Shown here piece by piece: positions 10,086 through 19,134 of a DNA stretch of 64,000 nt; positions within the stretch are counted from its first letter, which is position 1; each line of letters begins with the position of its first letter. The stretch is taken from contig NZ_BMUT01000008.1 in NCBI RefSeq assembly GCF_014650335.1, forward strand, positions 25,658 to 89,657, read 5' to 3'. The DNA is from Streptomyces hiroshimensis (lineage in GTDB: Bacteria; Actinomycetota; Actinomycetes; Streptomycetales; Streptomycetaceae). The notes under the pieces were generated by a model, which was given only the letters and a program-made list of their open reading frames with translations, was not told where the DNA came from and did no database searches. Both the position numbers and the translations under genes were made by a program.

Positions 10086-10727
10086 CTACAGCGTCAGGCC
10101 GCGGCCCAGGACGTCCAGCGTGCGGCCGACGAGCGCGATGACGTCCTCCTGCTGGCCCTGCTCGACCCAGTGCAGGAGGGCCTCGTTCATCGCGGCGAAG
10201 ATCGCGACGACGACGATGCGCACCTCGACGTCGCCGGCCGCGCGCCCCGTGCGCTCGGCCAGGACGGCGCAGAGCATGGGCCCCGACTCGCCCATGCCCT
10301 CGGCCGCCCGGCGGCGCAGCGCGGGCACCTCGCTCATGAGCCGGGCGCGCTGGCGGAACTCGTCCATGTCGTGGGCGAGGATGTGCCGCATCGAGGCCAT
10401 GGCGGCATGCCGGAAGGCCTCGACCGGGGGCTCCTCCGCGGGGCGCGCCCGGAGCGCGGCCTCCAGGGCCGGGTCGTACTCGTCGGTGAGGACGATGTCT
10501 TCCTTGGTGGGGAAGTAGCGGAAGACGGTGCTGGGGGAGACGTCGGCGGCTTCCGCGATCTGGTCGACCGTCGTCGCGTCGTACCCCTGCTGCCCGTAGA
10601 GGCGGTAGGCGGCGCGGCGGATCGCCTGACGGGTCTGGATCTTCTTCCGCTCGCGCAGGCCGAGCCGGGGCCCGGTCTGCGCGACGGAAGGCGTTTCTGC
10701 GGAGGCCATGGCTGCATTCTCAGGCAT
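10086..10727 (-). CDS. TetR-family repressor, probable regulator of the upstream MFS gene
   Basis: A 213-residue TetR protein. The N-terminal helix-turn-helix is clear: RQAIRRAAYRLYGQQGYDATT, QIAEAADVSPSTVFRYFPTKED. The C-terminal ligand domain is unspecific. Its start codon overlaps the end of the MFS gene by 8 bases, so both lie on one minus-strand transcript and the repressor should autoregulate. In-frame starts at 10727 and 10709 are both possible; the first is kept because of the overlap. See the palindrome at 12293-12324 for the likely operator. Confidence 0.88.
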   Translation of the reverse strand: MPENAAMASAETPSVAQTGPRLGLRERKKIQTRQAIRRAAYRLYGQQGYDATTVDQIAEAADVSPSTVFRYFPTKEDIVLTDEYDPALEAALRARPAEEPPVEAFRHAAMASMRHILAHDMDEFRQRARLMSEVPALRRRAAEGMGESGPMLCAVLAERTGRAAGDVEVRIVVVAIFAAMNEALLHWVEQGQQEDVIALVGRTLDVLGRGLTL

Positions 10728-12258
10728 CGGCCTTGAGGGGAACCACTTCGCGGGTGTCCGTGGGCGGCGGCGCGGCGGCGGGCCTGCCGGGCAGGAAGGC
10801 GGCGGTGAGCAGCGCGGCGGCGACGGCCCCGATGCCGCAGGCCAGCAGGGCGAGGTCCATGCCGTGGACGAAGGCGGCGTCCGCCGACCGGGCGAGGGCC
10901 GTGTCGCCGAGCCGCGCGGCCACCGCGTGCGCGGCGACCACGGAGTCGCTCGCGGCCTCGGCCGCGGCCGGCGGCAGGCCGCGGGTGTCGAGCCGGCCGG
11001 CGAACGAGCCGGCGATCAGGCTGCCGAGCACCGCGACGCCGACGGCCCCCGAGAGCTGACGCAGCGTCATCAGCAGGCCGGAGCCGCTGCCCGCGCGGTC
11101 CCGCGGCAGGGCGCCGAGCGCGCCGTCCATGGCCGGGATGATCCCGAGGCCGAACCCGAAGCCGGCGAGCGTCAGCCACAGGGCCGCGAACCCGTAGCCG
11201 TCGTGGGCGTCCGTACGGCTGCCGGTCAGGGCGGCGACGGCCAGGACGAGCAGGGCGCCGGGGATGACCACGCGGGATCCGAGGCGTTTGACGAGGGGCC
11301 CGGCGGCGCGCGAGGCCACGAGGAGGCCGCCCATCATCGGCATCATCCGCAGCCCGGTGCCGAAGGCGTCCTGGCCCTGGATCGTCTGCAGGTACTGGGG
11401 CACGACGAACAGCAGGCCGGTGAGGGCGAAGGTCACCAGGGCGGCGGCCAGCGTGTTCCACCGGAACGCACGGTGCTGCAGCAGCGTGACGTCCAGGACG
11501 GGCCGGTCCGCGCGCCGCTCGCGCAGCACCAGGGCGGTGATCAGGACGACGGACGCGGCGAGCGCACCGATCACGAGGGGCGAGGACCAGCCGCGCGACG
11601 GGCCCTCGTTGACGCCGGAGACGAGGGCGGCGAGGCCGGTGACGGTGAGGGCGGTGGACAGCGCGCTCAGCCGCGGCGAGGCGGGGTCCCGGGTCTCGGG
11701 GAGCAGGAAGAGGCAGGCGGCGATGCCGAGGACGACGAGCGGGACGTTGACGAGGAAGACCGACCCCCACCAGAAGTGGTCCAGCAGCCAGCCGCCGACG
11801 AGCGGCCCGAGCGGCAGGCCGAGCGCGGAGGCGGCGGAGACCGCCCCGAGCGCCTTGGAGCGCTCCTCGGCGGGGAACAGCGACGGCAGTACGGACATGG
11901 CCAGCGGCATGATCAGCGCCGCGCCGGCGCCCAGGACCACGCGGGCGGCGATGACCTGGCCGGGGCTGGTGACGAAGGCGCCGAAGAGGGAGCCCGCGAG
12001 GAAGATCCCGAGGCCGGCGAGGAGCATCCGGCGGCGCCCGAAGCGGTCGCCGAGCAGGCCCGCGGGGAGCATCAGGGCGGCGAAGACGACGAGGTAGGAG
12101 TCGGCGATCCAGGTCTGTTCGGCGGCGTCGGCGCCGAGCTGGGCGGCCATCGCCGGCAGGGCCACGTTGAGGATCGTGCCGTCGAAGCCGAGGACGAGCA
12201 TGCAGGCGACGAGGGCGCCGAGCGCCCACCAGCGGCGCGGGTCGGGACGGGTGCTCAT
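10720..12258 (-). CDS. MFS drug exporter, DHA2/EmrB-like (14-TM)
   Basis: A 512-residue major facilitator of the drug:H+ antiporter-2 type. Motif C/D1-like segments appear at LGFDGTILNVALPAM in helix 1 and GDRFGRRRMLLAGL in the loop after helix 2; GAGAALIMPLAMSVL lies in helix 4. About 14 hydrophobic segments can be counted, ending in a proline-rich tail. The start MSTRPDPR at 12258 has a ggaggtg site 6 bases upstream, which rules out the earlier in-frame ATG at 12291. The co-transcribed TetR gene suggests substrate-induced efflux of a toxic compound or antibiotic. Confidence 0.93.
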   Translation of the reverse strand: MSTRPDPRRWWALGALVACMLVLGFDGTILNVALPAMAAQLGADAAEQTWIADSYLVVFAALMLPAGLLGDRFGRRRMLLAGLGIFLAGSLFGAFVTSPGQVIAARVVLGAGAALIMPLAMSVLPSLFPAEERSKALGAVSAASALGLPLGPLVGGWLLDHFWWGSVFLVNVPLVVLGIAACLFLLPETRDPASPRLSALSTALTVTGLAALVSGVNEGPSRGWSSPLVIGALAASVVLITALVLRERRADRPVLDVTLLQHRAFRWNTLAAALVTFALTGLLFVVPQYLQTIQGQDAFGTGLRMMPMMGGLLVASRAAGPLVKRLGSRVVIPGALLVLAVAALTGSRTDAHDGYGFAALWLTLAGFGFGLGIIPAMDGALGALPRDRAGSGSGLLMTLRQLSGAVGVAVLGSLIAGSFAGRLDTRGLPPAAAEAASDSVVAAHAVAARLGDTALARSADAAFVHGMDLALLACGIGAVAAALLTAAFLPGRPAAAPPPTDTREVVPLKADA

Positions 12259-12292
12259 GGCACACCTCCGGTAGGGAAGAGTTGGAGTCAAG

Positions 12293-12325
12293 TGACAGTA
12301 ACTCTCAAAAGAGAGGGGCTGTCAA
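12293..12325 (-). promoter_or_regulatory. Operator-like 32-base palindrome overlapping the MFS-tetR promoter
   Basis: From 12293 to 12324 the sequence reads TGACAG-taa-CTCTC-aaaa-GAGAG-ggg-CTGTCA, symmetric except for two 3-base spacers. On the minus strand it overlaps a TTGACA -35 box (12320-12325) with a weak GTTACT -10 seventeen bases on. Best candidate for the TetR operator. Confidence 0.6.
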
Positions 12326-12410
12326 TCAAGAGCTCCCTTCGGTAGGGTGAGAGGCGCCCGGAAGGCCACGGGGGTGTCGTCCGGGTGTGGCCGCGACCTG
12401 GGGGCGGACA

Positions 12411-12445
12411 TGAAAAATGGCCGCGACCTCTGCGGTCGCGGCCAT
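12411..12445 (-). terminator. Rho-independent terminator of the hemolysin III gene
   Basis: Perfect 12-base arms at 12417-12428 and 12434-12445 with a 5-base loop. On the minus strand the stem is followed by TTTTTCA. It lies 30 bases past the gene's stop. Confidence 0.85.
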
Positions 12446-12474
12446 CCTGCGAAGGCGGGTGACGGGTGACGGGC

Positions 12475-13242
12475 TCAGGCGTGGGTGTAGGCCACCAGCG
12501 AGATGCCGACGTAGTGCACGATGAACGCCGCCAGCGTGAGCGAGTGGAAGACCTCGTGGAAGCCGAACCAGCGCGGTGAGGGATTCGGCCGCTTGATCCC
12601 GTAGATCACGCCGCCGGCGCTGTAGAGCAGCCCCCCGATGACCACCAGCACGAGGACGGCGATGCCGCCCTTGCGCAGGAAGTCGGGGAGGAAGAAGACC
12701 GCGGCCCAGCCCATGGCGATGTAGCAGGGCGTGTAGAGCCAGCGCGGGGCGCCGACCCAGAAGACGCGGAAGGCTATGCCCGCCGCGGCGGCCGCCCAGA
12801 CGGCCCACAGTAGCACCTGCCCGCGGCCGCCGGGGATCAGCAGCATCGTCAGCGGGGTGTACGTGCCGGCGATGATCAGGAAGATGTTCGCGTGGTCGAG
12901 GCGGCGCAGCACGGCGCTGACGCGCGGGCTCCAGTCGCCCCGGTGGTAGAGGGCGCTGATGCCGAACAGCGACCCCGCGGTGAGGACGTAGACGGCGCAC
13001 GCGATCCGGCCGCGCGTGCTGTCGGCGAGTGCGGTCAGGAAGACGCCGGCGATCAGCACGGCGGGGAACATCCCCGCGTGCAGCCAGCCGCGCAGACGCG
13101 GCTTGGCGGGGACCGGCGTGTCGGCGGGCACGGGGGCGGCGGAGGGCGCAACGTCGGCGGGGACGGCTGCTGCAGCCGCGGCGCCGGCGGGCGCGGGGGG
13201 CGCGGAAGGCGCTGCGTCGGGCGCGGGAGTCATGGCCGACAT
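12475..13242 (-). CDS. Hemolysin III family (TrhA) membrane protein
   Basis: A 255-residue protein of the Hly-III/PAQR family with seven predicted membrane helices. Family marks: ISALYHRGDWSPR in the first loop, the LDHANIFLIIAGTYTPL block, and the late FHEVFHSLTLAAFIVHYVG with paired histidines thought to bind metal. The first ~50 residues are an Ala/Pro/Val low-complexity tail, longer than usual. ATG at 13242 or 13233 could start it. Relatives affect membrane energetics or lipid homeostasis; true hemolysin activity is not implied. Confidence 0.9.
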   Translation of the reverse strand: MSAMTPAPDAAPSAPPAPAGAAAAAAVPADVAPSAAPVPADTPVPAKPRLRGWLHAGMFPAVLIAGVFLTALADSTRGRIACAVYVLTAGSLFGISALYHRGDWSPRVSAVLRRLDHANIFLIIAGTYTPLTMLLIPGGRGQVLLWAVWAAAAAGIAFRVFWVGAPRWLYTPCYIAMGWAAVFFLPDFLRKGGIAVLVLVVIGGLLYSAGGVIYGIKRPNPSPRWFGFHEVFHSLTLAAFIVHYVGISLVAYTHA

Positions 13243-13245
13243 GCT

Positions 13246-13263
13246 ACCTACGCCACCGTAGGT
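13246..13263. promoter_or_regulatory. Palindrome upstream of the hemolysin III gene
   Basis: ACCTACG-ccac-CGTAGGT: perfect 7-base arms, 3 bases before the hemolysin III start codon and overlapping its likely -10 region (TAGGTA on the minus strand). It looks like a repressor operator. The next gene to the right, PEPCK, begins about 235 bases away. Confidence 0.5.
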
Positions 13264-13497
13264 TACGGATCAGTATCGCGTGGCGATGGTCACGGGAGCG
13301 CCCCCTGGACAGAATGTCAGCGGAGTCGGATGATCAAATGAGTGCGGGCGGCACCGGATGAGCGGTCACGAAGTATCTGGGTCGCAGCCCCCAAGGGGCA
13401 CCATCCAATGAAGCGGATTCGCGTGCGCGGCAGGCGAATCCGTTCAACCCTCAACATCTACGCCGGCCAGTGTGGATTCCGGCGGGACGGAGCGATC

Positions 13498-15339
13498 GTG
13501 GCGCGCAGCAGTGCGGCTCCCACCACCCCCACCCAGCACCAGGAGCTGATCTCCTGGGTCGACGAGATCGCCGCCCTCACCCAGCCGGACCGCGTGGTCT
13601 GGTGCGACGGTTCCGAGGCGGAGTACGAGCGCCTGTGCGAGGAGCTCGTCGCCAAGGGCACCTTCAAGAAGCTCGACCCGGTCAAGCGCCCCAACTCGTA
13701 CTACGCCGCCTCCGACCCCAGTGACGTGGCCCGCGTCGAGGACCGCACGTTCATCTGCTCCGAGAAGGAGGAGGACGCCGGTCCGACCAACCACTGGAAG
13801 GCCCCCGCCGAGATGCGGGAGATCTTCGCAGGCAAGGACGACCAGGGCGGCATCTTCCGCGGCTCCATGCGCGGCCGCACCATGTACGTCGTGCCCTTCT
13901 GCATGGGCCCGGTCGGCTCCCCGCTGTCCGCCATCGGCGTCGAGATCACCGACTCGGCCTACGTCGCCGTCTCCATGCGCACCATGACCCGCATGGGCCA
14001 GGCCGTGCTCGACGAGCTCGGCACCGACGGCTTCTTCGTCAAGGCCGTCCACACCCTCGGCGCGCCGCTCGCCGAGGGCGAGGCCGACGTCCCGTGGCCG
14101 TGCAACACCACCAAGTACATCTCGCACTTCCCCGAGGACCGCGAGATCTGGTCCTACGGCTCCGGCTACGGCGGCAACGCCCTGCTGGGCAAGAAGTGCT
14201 ACGCCCTGCGCATCGCGTCCGTGATGGCCCGCGACGAGGGCTGGCTCGCCGAGCACATGCTCATCCTCAAGCTCACCCCGCCTCAGGGCGAGTCCAAGTA
14301 CGTCGCCGCGGCCTTCCCGTCCGCCTGCGGCAAGACCAACCTCGCCATGCTGGAGCCCACCGTCTCCGGCTGGACCGTCGAGACCATCGGCGACGACATC
14401 GCCTGGATGCGCTTCGGCGAGGACGGCCGCCTCTACGCCATCAACCCCGAGGCGGGCTTCTTCGGCGTCGCCCCCGGCACCGGCGAGCACACCAACGCCA
14501 ACGCCATGAAGACCCTGTGGGGCAACTCCGTCTTCACCAACGTCGCCCTCACCGACGACGGCGACGTGTGGTGGGAGGGCATGACCGAGGAGCAGCCCGC
14601 CCACCTGACGGACTGGAAGGGCAACGACTGGACCCCGGCCTCGGAGACCCCGGCCGCCCACCCCAACGCCCGCTTCACCGTCCCCGCCTCGCAGTGCCCG
14701 ATCATCGCGCCCGAGTGGGAGGACCCCAAGGGCGTGCCGATCTCGGCCATCCTCTTCGGCGGCCGCCGCGCCTCCGCCGTCCCGCTGGTCACCGAGTCCT
14801 TCGACTGGCAGCACGGCGTCTTCCTCGGCGCCAACGTCGCCTCCGAGAAGACCGCGGCCGCCGAGGGCAAGGTCGGCGAGCTGCGCCGCGACCCGTTCGC
14901 CATGCTGCCCTTCTGCGGCTACAACATGGGCGACTACATGGGCCACTGGGTCAACGTGGGCAAGGCTGCAATCTCCAAGGGGGACCAGTCCAAGCTCCCG
15001 AAGATCTACTACGTCAACTGGTTCCGCAAGGACGCGGACGGCCGGTTCGTGTGGCCGGGCTTCGGCGACAACAGCCGCGTCCTGAAGTGGATCGTAGAGC
15101 GCCTCGACGGCAAGGCCGAGGGCGTGGAGACCGCCATCGGCGTCCTGCCGACCCGCAAGGCGCTCGACACCGAGGGCCTGCGGATCTCCGACGAGGACCT
15201 CGACCTGCTGCTCTCGGTGGACGAGGAGGTCTGGCGCGAGGAGGCCTCGCTGATCCCCGAGCACCTGAACACCTTCGGCGACCACACCCCGAAGGAACTG
15301 TGGGACGAGTACCGGGCGCTGGTGCAGCGCCTGGGCTGA
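13498..15339 (+). CDS. pckG: Phosphoenolpyruvate carboxykinase (GTP)
   Basis: Converts oxaloacetate and GTP to PEP and CO2, the gluconeogenic entry point. The 613-residue length is normal for the GTP-dependent family. Motifs: the kinase-1 loop AAFPSACGKTNLAML with the PEPCK-type P-loop, RRASAVPLVTESFDW, the early MYVVPFCMGP, and PFCGYNMGDYMGHW. The GTG at 13498 (VARSSAAP) fits family starts and has ggacggag upstream; longer in-frame extensions to 13342 look non-coding. Single gene, closed by a hairpin at 15353. Confidence 0.96.
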   Translation: MARSSAAPTTPTQHQELISWVDEIAALTQPDRVVWCDGSEAEYERLCEELVAKGTFKKLDPVKRPNSYYAASDPSDVARVEDRTFICSEKEEDAGPTNHWKAPAEMREIFAGKDDQGGIFRGSMRGRTMYVVPFCMGPVGSPLSAIGVEITDSAYVAVSMRTMTRMGQAVLDELGTDGFFVKAVHTLGAPLAEGEADVPWPCNTTKYISHFPEDREIWSYGSGYGGNALLGKKCYALRIASVMARDEGWLAEHMLILKLTPPQGESKYVAAAFPSACGKTNLAMLEPTVSGWTVETIGDDIAWMRFGEDGRLYAINPEAGFFGVAPGTGEHTNANAMKTLWGNSVFTNVALTDDGDVWWEGMTEEQPAHLTDWKGNDWTPASETPAAHPNARFTVPASQCPIIAPEWEDPKGVPISAILFGGRRASAVPLVTESFDWQHGVFLGANVASEKTAAAEGKVGELRRDPFAMLPFCGYNMGDYMGHWVNVGKAAISKGDQSKLPKIYYVNWFRKDADGRFVWPGFGDNSRVLKWIVERLDGKAEGVETAIGVLPTRKALDTEGLRISDEDLDLLLSVDEEVWREEASLIPEHLNTFGDHTPKELWDEYRALVQRLG

Positions 15340-15352
15340 TCCGGCCGGTCCG

Positions 15353-15388
15353 CGCCGCCCTTTCCCGGGTCCCCGGGGGAGGGCGGCG
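15353..15388 (+). terminator. Hairpin after pckG
   Basis: Arms cgccgccc (15353-15360) and gggcggcg (15381-15388) enclose a C/G-rich loop. No U-tract. Begins 14 bases after the pckG stop. Confidence 0.55.
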
Positions 15389-15525
15389 TTCGCCATGTGG
15401 CCCGGTGACCGGGGAAATTGATGCACCGTCGGCAGAAGAGTGCCCCCTGCATGCTGTTACCGTTCCGGTAAGCGTGTCCGGAAATACCGTCAATGACACG
15501 CACTTCTGCCTGTGGGGGGCTTTTC

Positions 15526-17271
15526 ATGTCGTTGTTCAGACGTTGTGCATCCGTCCCGCTCGTCCTCGCGCTCGGTGCGAGCGCGCTCACCCTGGCCGCC
15601 GCGCCCGCGCAGGCCGCACCGGCCGGCCCCGCGGCCGACACCGTGACGAAGCTGCCGGTCCGGTCGTTCGGCCGGATGGTCGTCGACGAGGCGCACCAGC
15701 GCGTCTTCATCACCGAGAGCAGCAACTCCGGCACCACGGCGGAGAAGCTCCTCGTCTACGACTTCCGCGGAGAGCTGGTCAAGACGCTGGACGACGTCAC
15801 GTCGGCCACCGGGATGACGCTCGGCGAGGACGGCCGGACCCTGTACGTCGCCGTGTCCGGCGGGGTCTACGAGTACGACACCGAGACGCTCACGAAGAAG
15901 ATCAAGAATTCCTTCCCGTGGGCGGGGTGCGACCGGGAGATCGCCTTCTCCGGCGACAAGCTCTGGTACACCCACCACAAGTCCGGCGACTGCAACGGCG
16001 GGAACGAGGAACTGTGGAACGTGACCGGGCCCGCCGACGACGAGACCCGTAACCGGGACTTCGTCTACGGCATGCCCGGCCCCTGGCGCCTGGCCGCCTC
16101 GCCCAAGCTGCCCGGCAGGATGGTCCTCGGCACGGACGCCGGCCCGGCCAGGCCCAACCCGTCGCTCTACCTCCTCGACACCTCCGGCGAGAAGGTCAAG
16201 CTCCTCGCCGACCGGTCTTTCGCGCTCCCCTCGTCCGGGGCGGGACTCGACCTGAAGGACATGGCGTTCACGCCCGACGGCACCCGGCTGGCCGTCGCCG
16301 ACGCCAAGGGCGGCCACCACCTCCTCAACAGCGCGGACCTCTCCGACGTCAAGACGGGCTACCGGCCGATGGCCGACGGATCCGTGCCCACGGCGGTGGC
16401 GTTCAGCAGCGACGGCAGGCTCGTCGCCCGTGGGGCGGCCACGCCCGGCGACGGCGCCGACCTCGTCGTGCAGAACGCCGACCCGGCCACCGGCACCCAG
16501 CAGCGCACCTACGCATTCGACAAGGCCGACCAGGGCGACCAGGTGGCCCAGCACGGCCTGGCCTGGGGCGAGAAGTCCGGCGCCCTCTTCGCCGTCACCA
16601 CCAACGCCGAGCGCAGCGGCTACTGGCTGCGCGTGCTGCACAACCCGCAGCCGCTCCACGACGCGCGCTTCGCCGGAGAGCTCGGCATCGGTACGCAGAA
16701 GCCCGTCGCCGGGGGCCGGTTGAAGATCACCGGGCGGCTGGAGCTGGACGGTCCCGCGTCCGGCACTCCCGCCAAGGTGAGCGCGGTGCGCGAGGACGCC
16801 GACGGCAAGCACGCGGTGGGCGAGGCGACCGTGGCGGAGGACGGGACGTTCACCGTCGAGGACACGCCCTCACGCGTCGGGCAGGCGGTGTACACCGTCT
16901 CCTTCGCCGGTGACGCGACGCACAGGCCCGGCAAGGACGCCACGCTCACCGTCCAGGTGGCCAAGGCGGCGTCGGCCGTCACCCTGTCCGCGCCCGGGCG
17001 CGCGCGGATCGGCCACGCCCTGGACTTCACCGGGAAGCTGACCTCGAACGGCGCAGCGATCCCGGAGGGGCAGCTCGTCACCGTGACCCGCAAGACCCCG
17101 CTCGGCACCAAGATGCTGGGCGCGGCGCCGGTGGCGGCGGACGGGACGTTCCACATCGTCGACACGCCCTGGACGGCCGGCTCCACGACGTACACCGTCA
17201 CGTGGAACGGCGACGGCACCCACGAGGGCTCTTCGGCGGCGGCCACGGTGAAGGTCGGCCTCCGCGACTGA
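15526..17271 (+). CDS. Secreted beta-propeller plus Ig-like repeat protein
   Basis: A 581-residue exported protein. Signal peptide: SLFRRCASVPLVLALGASAL, cleaved near AQAAPAG. Residues ~40-390 look like a YVTN/WD-type propeller with repeated strands (LLVYDFRGELVKTLDDV, TLYVAVSGGVYEYDT, DMAFTPDGTRLAVADAKG). Two tandem Ig-like modules follow (GGRLKITGRLELDG and IGHALDFTGKLTSNG, each ending YTVSF/YTVTW plus GDATH/GDGTH). No membrane anchor or sortase signal is seen, so it is probably released. The ATG at 15526 follows a gggggg site. Function unknown; surface binding or matrix role is a guess. Confidence 0.88.
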   Translation: MSLFRRCASVPLVLALGASALTLAAAPAQAAPAGPAADTVTKLPVRSFGRMVVDEAHQRVFITESSNSGTTAEKLLVYDFRGELVKTLDDVTSATGMTLGEDGRTLYVAVSGGVYEYDTETLTKKIKNSFPWAGCDREIAFSGDKLWYTHHKSGDCNGGNEELWNVTGPADDETRNRDFVYGMPGPWRLAASPKLPGRMVLGTDAGPARPNPSLYLLDTSGEKVKLLADRSFALPSSGAGLDLKDMAFTPDGTRLAVADAKGGHHLLNSADLSDVKTGYRPMADGSVPTAVAFSSDGRLVARGAATPGDGADLVVQNADPATGTQQRTYAFDKADQGDQVAQHGLAWGEKSGALFAVTTNAERSGYWLRVLHNPQPLHDARFAGELGIGTQKPVAGGRLKITGRLELDGPASGTPAKVSAVREDADGKHAVGEATVAEDGTFTVEDTPSRVGQAVYTVSFAGDATHRPGKDATLTVQVAKAASAVTLSAPGRARIGHALDFTGKLTSNGAAIPEGQLVTVTRKTPLGTKMLGAAPVAADGTFHIVDTPWTAGSTTYTVTWNGDGTHEGSSAAATVKVGLRD

Positions 17272-17318
17272 GACACCTCTTGAGGTCACTCCTCCGGCCC
17301 CGGACATCCGGCCCCGGA

Positions 17319-17738
17319 TCACTCCTCGCCGGAGATGCCGAGCGCCGTCGCGTGAACGCGAAGGCGCTCGGCGGCGAGGGCCTCGCCGGGGGCGTCGCCC
17401 GCGGTCGTCGCGACGACCAGCGCCTGCCCGGCGAGCGTGTGGGCCCGCTGGTGCAGGGCGGTGACGCGGGCGGGGGTGGCCTCGCCCGCGGAGGGGGCCG
17501 CACGGAGCGGGCCGTGGCCGCGCATGCGCGTGATCCGGTCGGCGAGCCGCTCCGCGGCCTCGTCCAGCGCACCGGAGGGCGCGAGGGCGCGGAGCTCGTC
17601 GGTCACGGTCAGCAGCGCGGTGAGATGCCCCGCGAGGCGGATGTCCAGCTCCTCCTCGCGGGAGCGGTGCAGGCCGCGCATGCTGCAGTTCTGTGCGGCC
17701 ATGGTGTGGACCGATTGCGTCCGGATCGGCTCGTACAT
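17319..17738 (-). CDS. Uncharacterised helical protein
   Basis: A 139-residue protein with no family I can name. It is predicted mostly alpha-helical (RLAGHLTALLTVTDELRAL, AAERLADRITRMRG, QRAHTLAGQALVVATTAG). The start MYEPIRTQ is well supported by an aggagg site 8 bases upstream. A palindrome (17778-17792) lies inside its probable promoter, next to a TAGGAT -10 box, so expression may be repressed by a Fur/PerR- or MarR-type regulator. Function unknown. Confidence 0.7.
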   Translation of the reverse strand: MYEPIRTQSVHTMAAQNCSMRGLHRSREEELDIRLAGHLTALLTVTDELRALAPSGALDEAAERLADRITRMRGHGPLRAAPSAGEATPARVTALHQRAHTLAGQALVVATTAGDAPGEALAAERLRVHATALGISGEE

Positions 17739-17777
17739 GGATGGCCTCCTGGGAATGCCTCAGAAGGCCATCCTAAC

Positions 17778-17792
17778 TTGGACGGCGTCTAA
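17778..17792 (-). promoter_or_regulatory. Fur/PerR-like 15-base palindrome
   Basis: TTGGAC-ggc-GTCTAA, 12 of 15 positions symmetric, immediately upstream of a minus-strand TAGGAT -10 box. Its shape resembles 7-1-7 Fur-family sites such as the Streptomyces CatR box (known from the literature); identity of the regulator is a guess. Confidence 0.4.
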
Positions 17793-17835
17793 AGTTGTCT
17801 TGCTTATAGAAAGATGCCTGCGGGAAGGCGATCCG

Positions 17836-19047
17836 CTACGGCTGCCCGTACCCGTCCAGGAAGTTCCCGATCCGGGTCACCGCGTCCGCCAGGTCCTTGG
17901 CGCTGGGCAGGGTGACGAGGCGGAAGTGGTCCGGCTCGGGCCAGTTGAAGCCCGTGCCGTGGACGACCATGATCTTCTCGGCGCGGAGCAGGTCCAGCAC
18001 CATCTGCCGGTCGTCCTTGATCTTGTAGACCTTGGGGTCCAGCCGCGGGAAGGCGTACAGCGCGCCCTTCGGCTTGACGCAGGTCACGCCCGGGATCTGC
18101 GTCAGGAGGTCGTGCGCGACGTCGCGCTGCTCCAGCAGCCGGCCGCCGGGCAGCACCAGGTCGTTGATCGACTGGCGGCCGCCGAGGGCCGTGGCCACCG
18201 CGTACTGCGCGGGCATGTTGGCGCACAGACGCATGTTCGCCAGGATCGTCAGGCCCTCGATGTAGCTGTCGGCGTGGGCCTTGGGGCCGCAGACCGCCAT
18301 CCAACCGCTGCGGTAGCCGGCCACCCGGTAGGCCTTGGACAGGCCGTTGAAGGTGAGCGTCAGCAGGTCGGGGGCGATGGCGGCGGTCGGGGTGTGCGTG
18401 ACGCCGTCGTAGAGGATCTTGTCGTAGATCTCGTCGGAGCAGACGATCAGGTTGTGGCGGCGGGCGATCTCGGTGAGGCTGCGCAGCATCTCGTCGTCGT
18501 ACACCGCACCCGTGGGGTTGTTCGGGTTGATGATGACGAGGGCCTTGGTGCGGTCGGTGATCTTGCGCTCGATGTCGGCGAGGTCCGGCATCCAGTCCGC
18601 CTGCTCGTCGCAGCGGTAGTGCACGGCGGTGCCGCCGGCCAGGGAGACCGAGGCCGTCCACAGCGGGTAGTCCGGCGCCGGTACGAGGACCTCGTCGCCG
18701 TCGTCGAGCAGGGCCTGCATCGACATCTGGATCAGCTCCGAGACGCCGTTGCCGAGGTAGACGTCCTCGACGGACAGGTCGATGCCCTTGGTCTCGTAGT
18801 GCTGCACCACCGCGCGGCGGGCCGAGAGCAGGCCCTTCGCGTCGCCGTAGCCGTGGGCGTCGCCCACGTTGCGCAGCATGTCCTCAAGGATCTCCGGCGG
18901 GCACTCGAACCCGAAGATGGCGGGGTTGCCGGTGTTCAGCTTGAGGATGCGCTCACCTGCCGCTTCCAGCCGCATGGCCTCCTCGAGCACCGGGCCACGG
19001 ATTTCGTAGCAGACGTTGGCGAGCTTCGTTGACTGGATCACCTGCAT
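17836..19047 (-). CDS. Alanine-type class I aminotransferase
   Basis: PLP aminotransferase of fold type I, 403 residues. It shows the AlaA/aspartate-aminotransferase-like features: KLNTGNPAIFGFECP, the substrate loop NPNNPTGAVY, the aspartate in IVCSDEIYDKILYDG, and the Schiff-base lysine in FNGLSKAYRVAGYRSGW. The close match to AlaA-like enzymes suggests glutamate-pyruvate transamination, but substrate is not proven. The start MQVIQSTKL at 19047 is used; MVAV 12 bases earlier is also in frame. It borders the D-amino-acid cluster but is separated from it by its own orientation break only weakly (87-base gap, same strand). Confidence 0.92.
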   Translation of the reverse strand: MQVIQSTKLANVCYEIRGPVLEEAMRLEAAGERILKLNTGNPAIFGFECPPEILEDMLRNVGDAHGYGDAKGLLSARRAVVQHYETKGIDLSVEDVYLGNGVSELIQMSMQALLDDGDEVLVPAPDYPLWTASVSLAGGTAVHYRCDEQADWMPDLADIERKITDRTKALVIINPNNPTGAVYDDEMLRSLTEIARRHNLIVCSDEIYDKILYDGVTHTPTAAIAPDLLTLTFNGLSKAYRVAGYRSGWMAVCGPKAHADSYIEGLTILANMRLCANMPAQYAVATALGGRQSINDLVLPGGRLLEQRDVAHDLLTQIPGVTCVKPKGALYAFPRLDPKVYKIKDDRQMVLDLLRAEKIMVVHGTGFNWPEPDHFRLVTLPSAKDLADAVTRIGNFLDGYGQP

Positions 19048-19134
19048 GACGGCCACCATACGGGGGCCGCGGGCGGCGTGCGCGCCCTTTGCGGGCGCGC
19101 CGGAGCCGCCGCGAAGGCGCCGCGAAGCCGCTGA

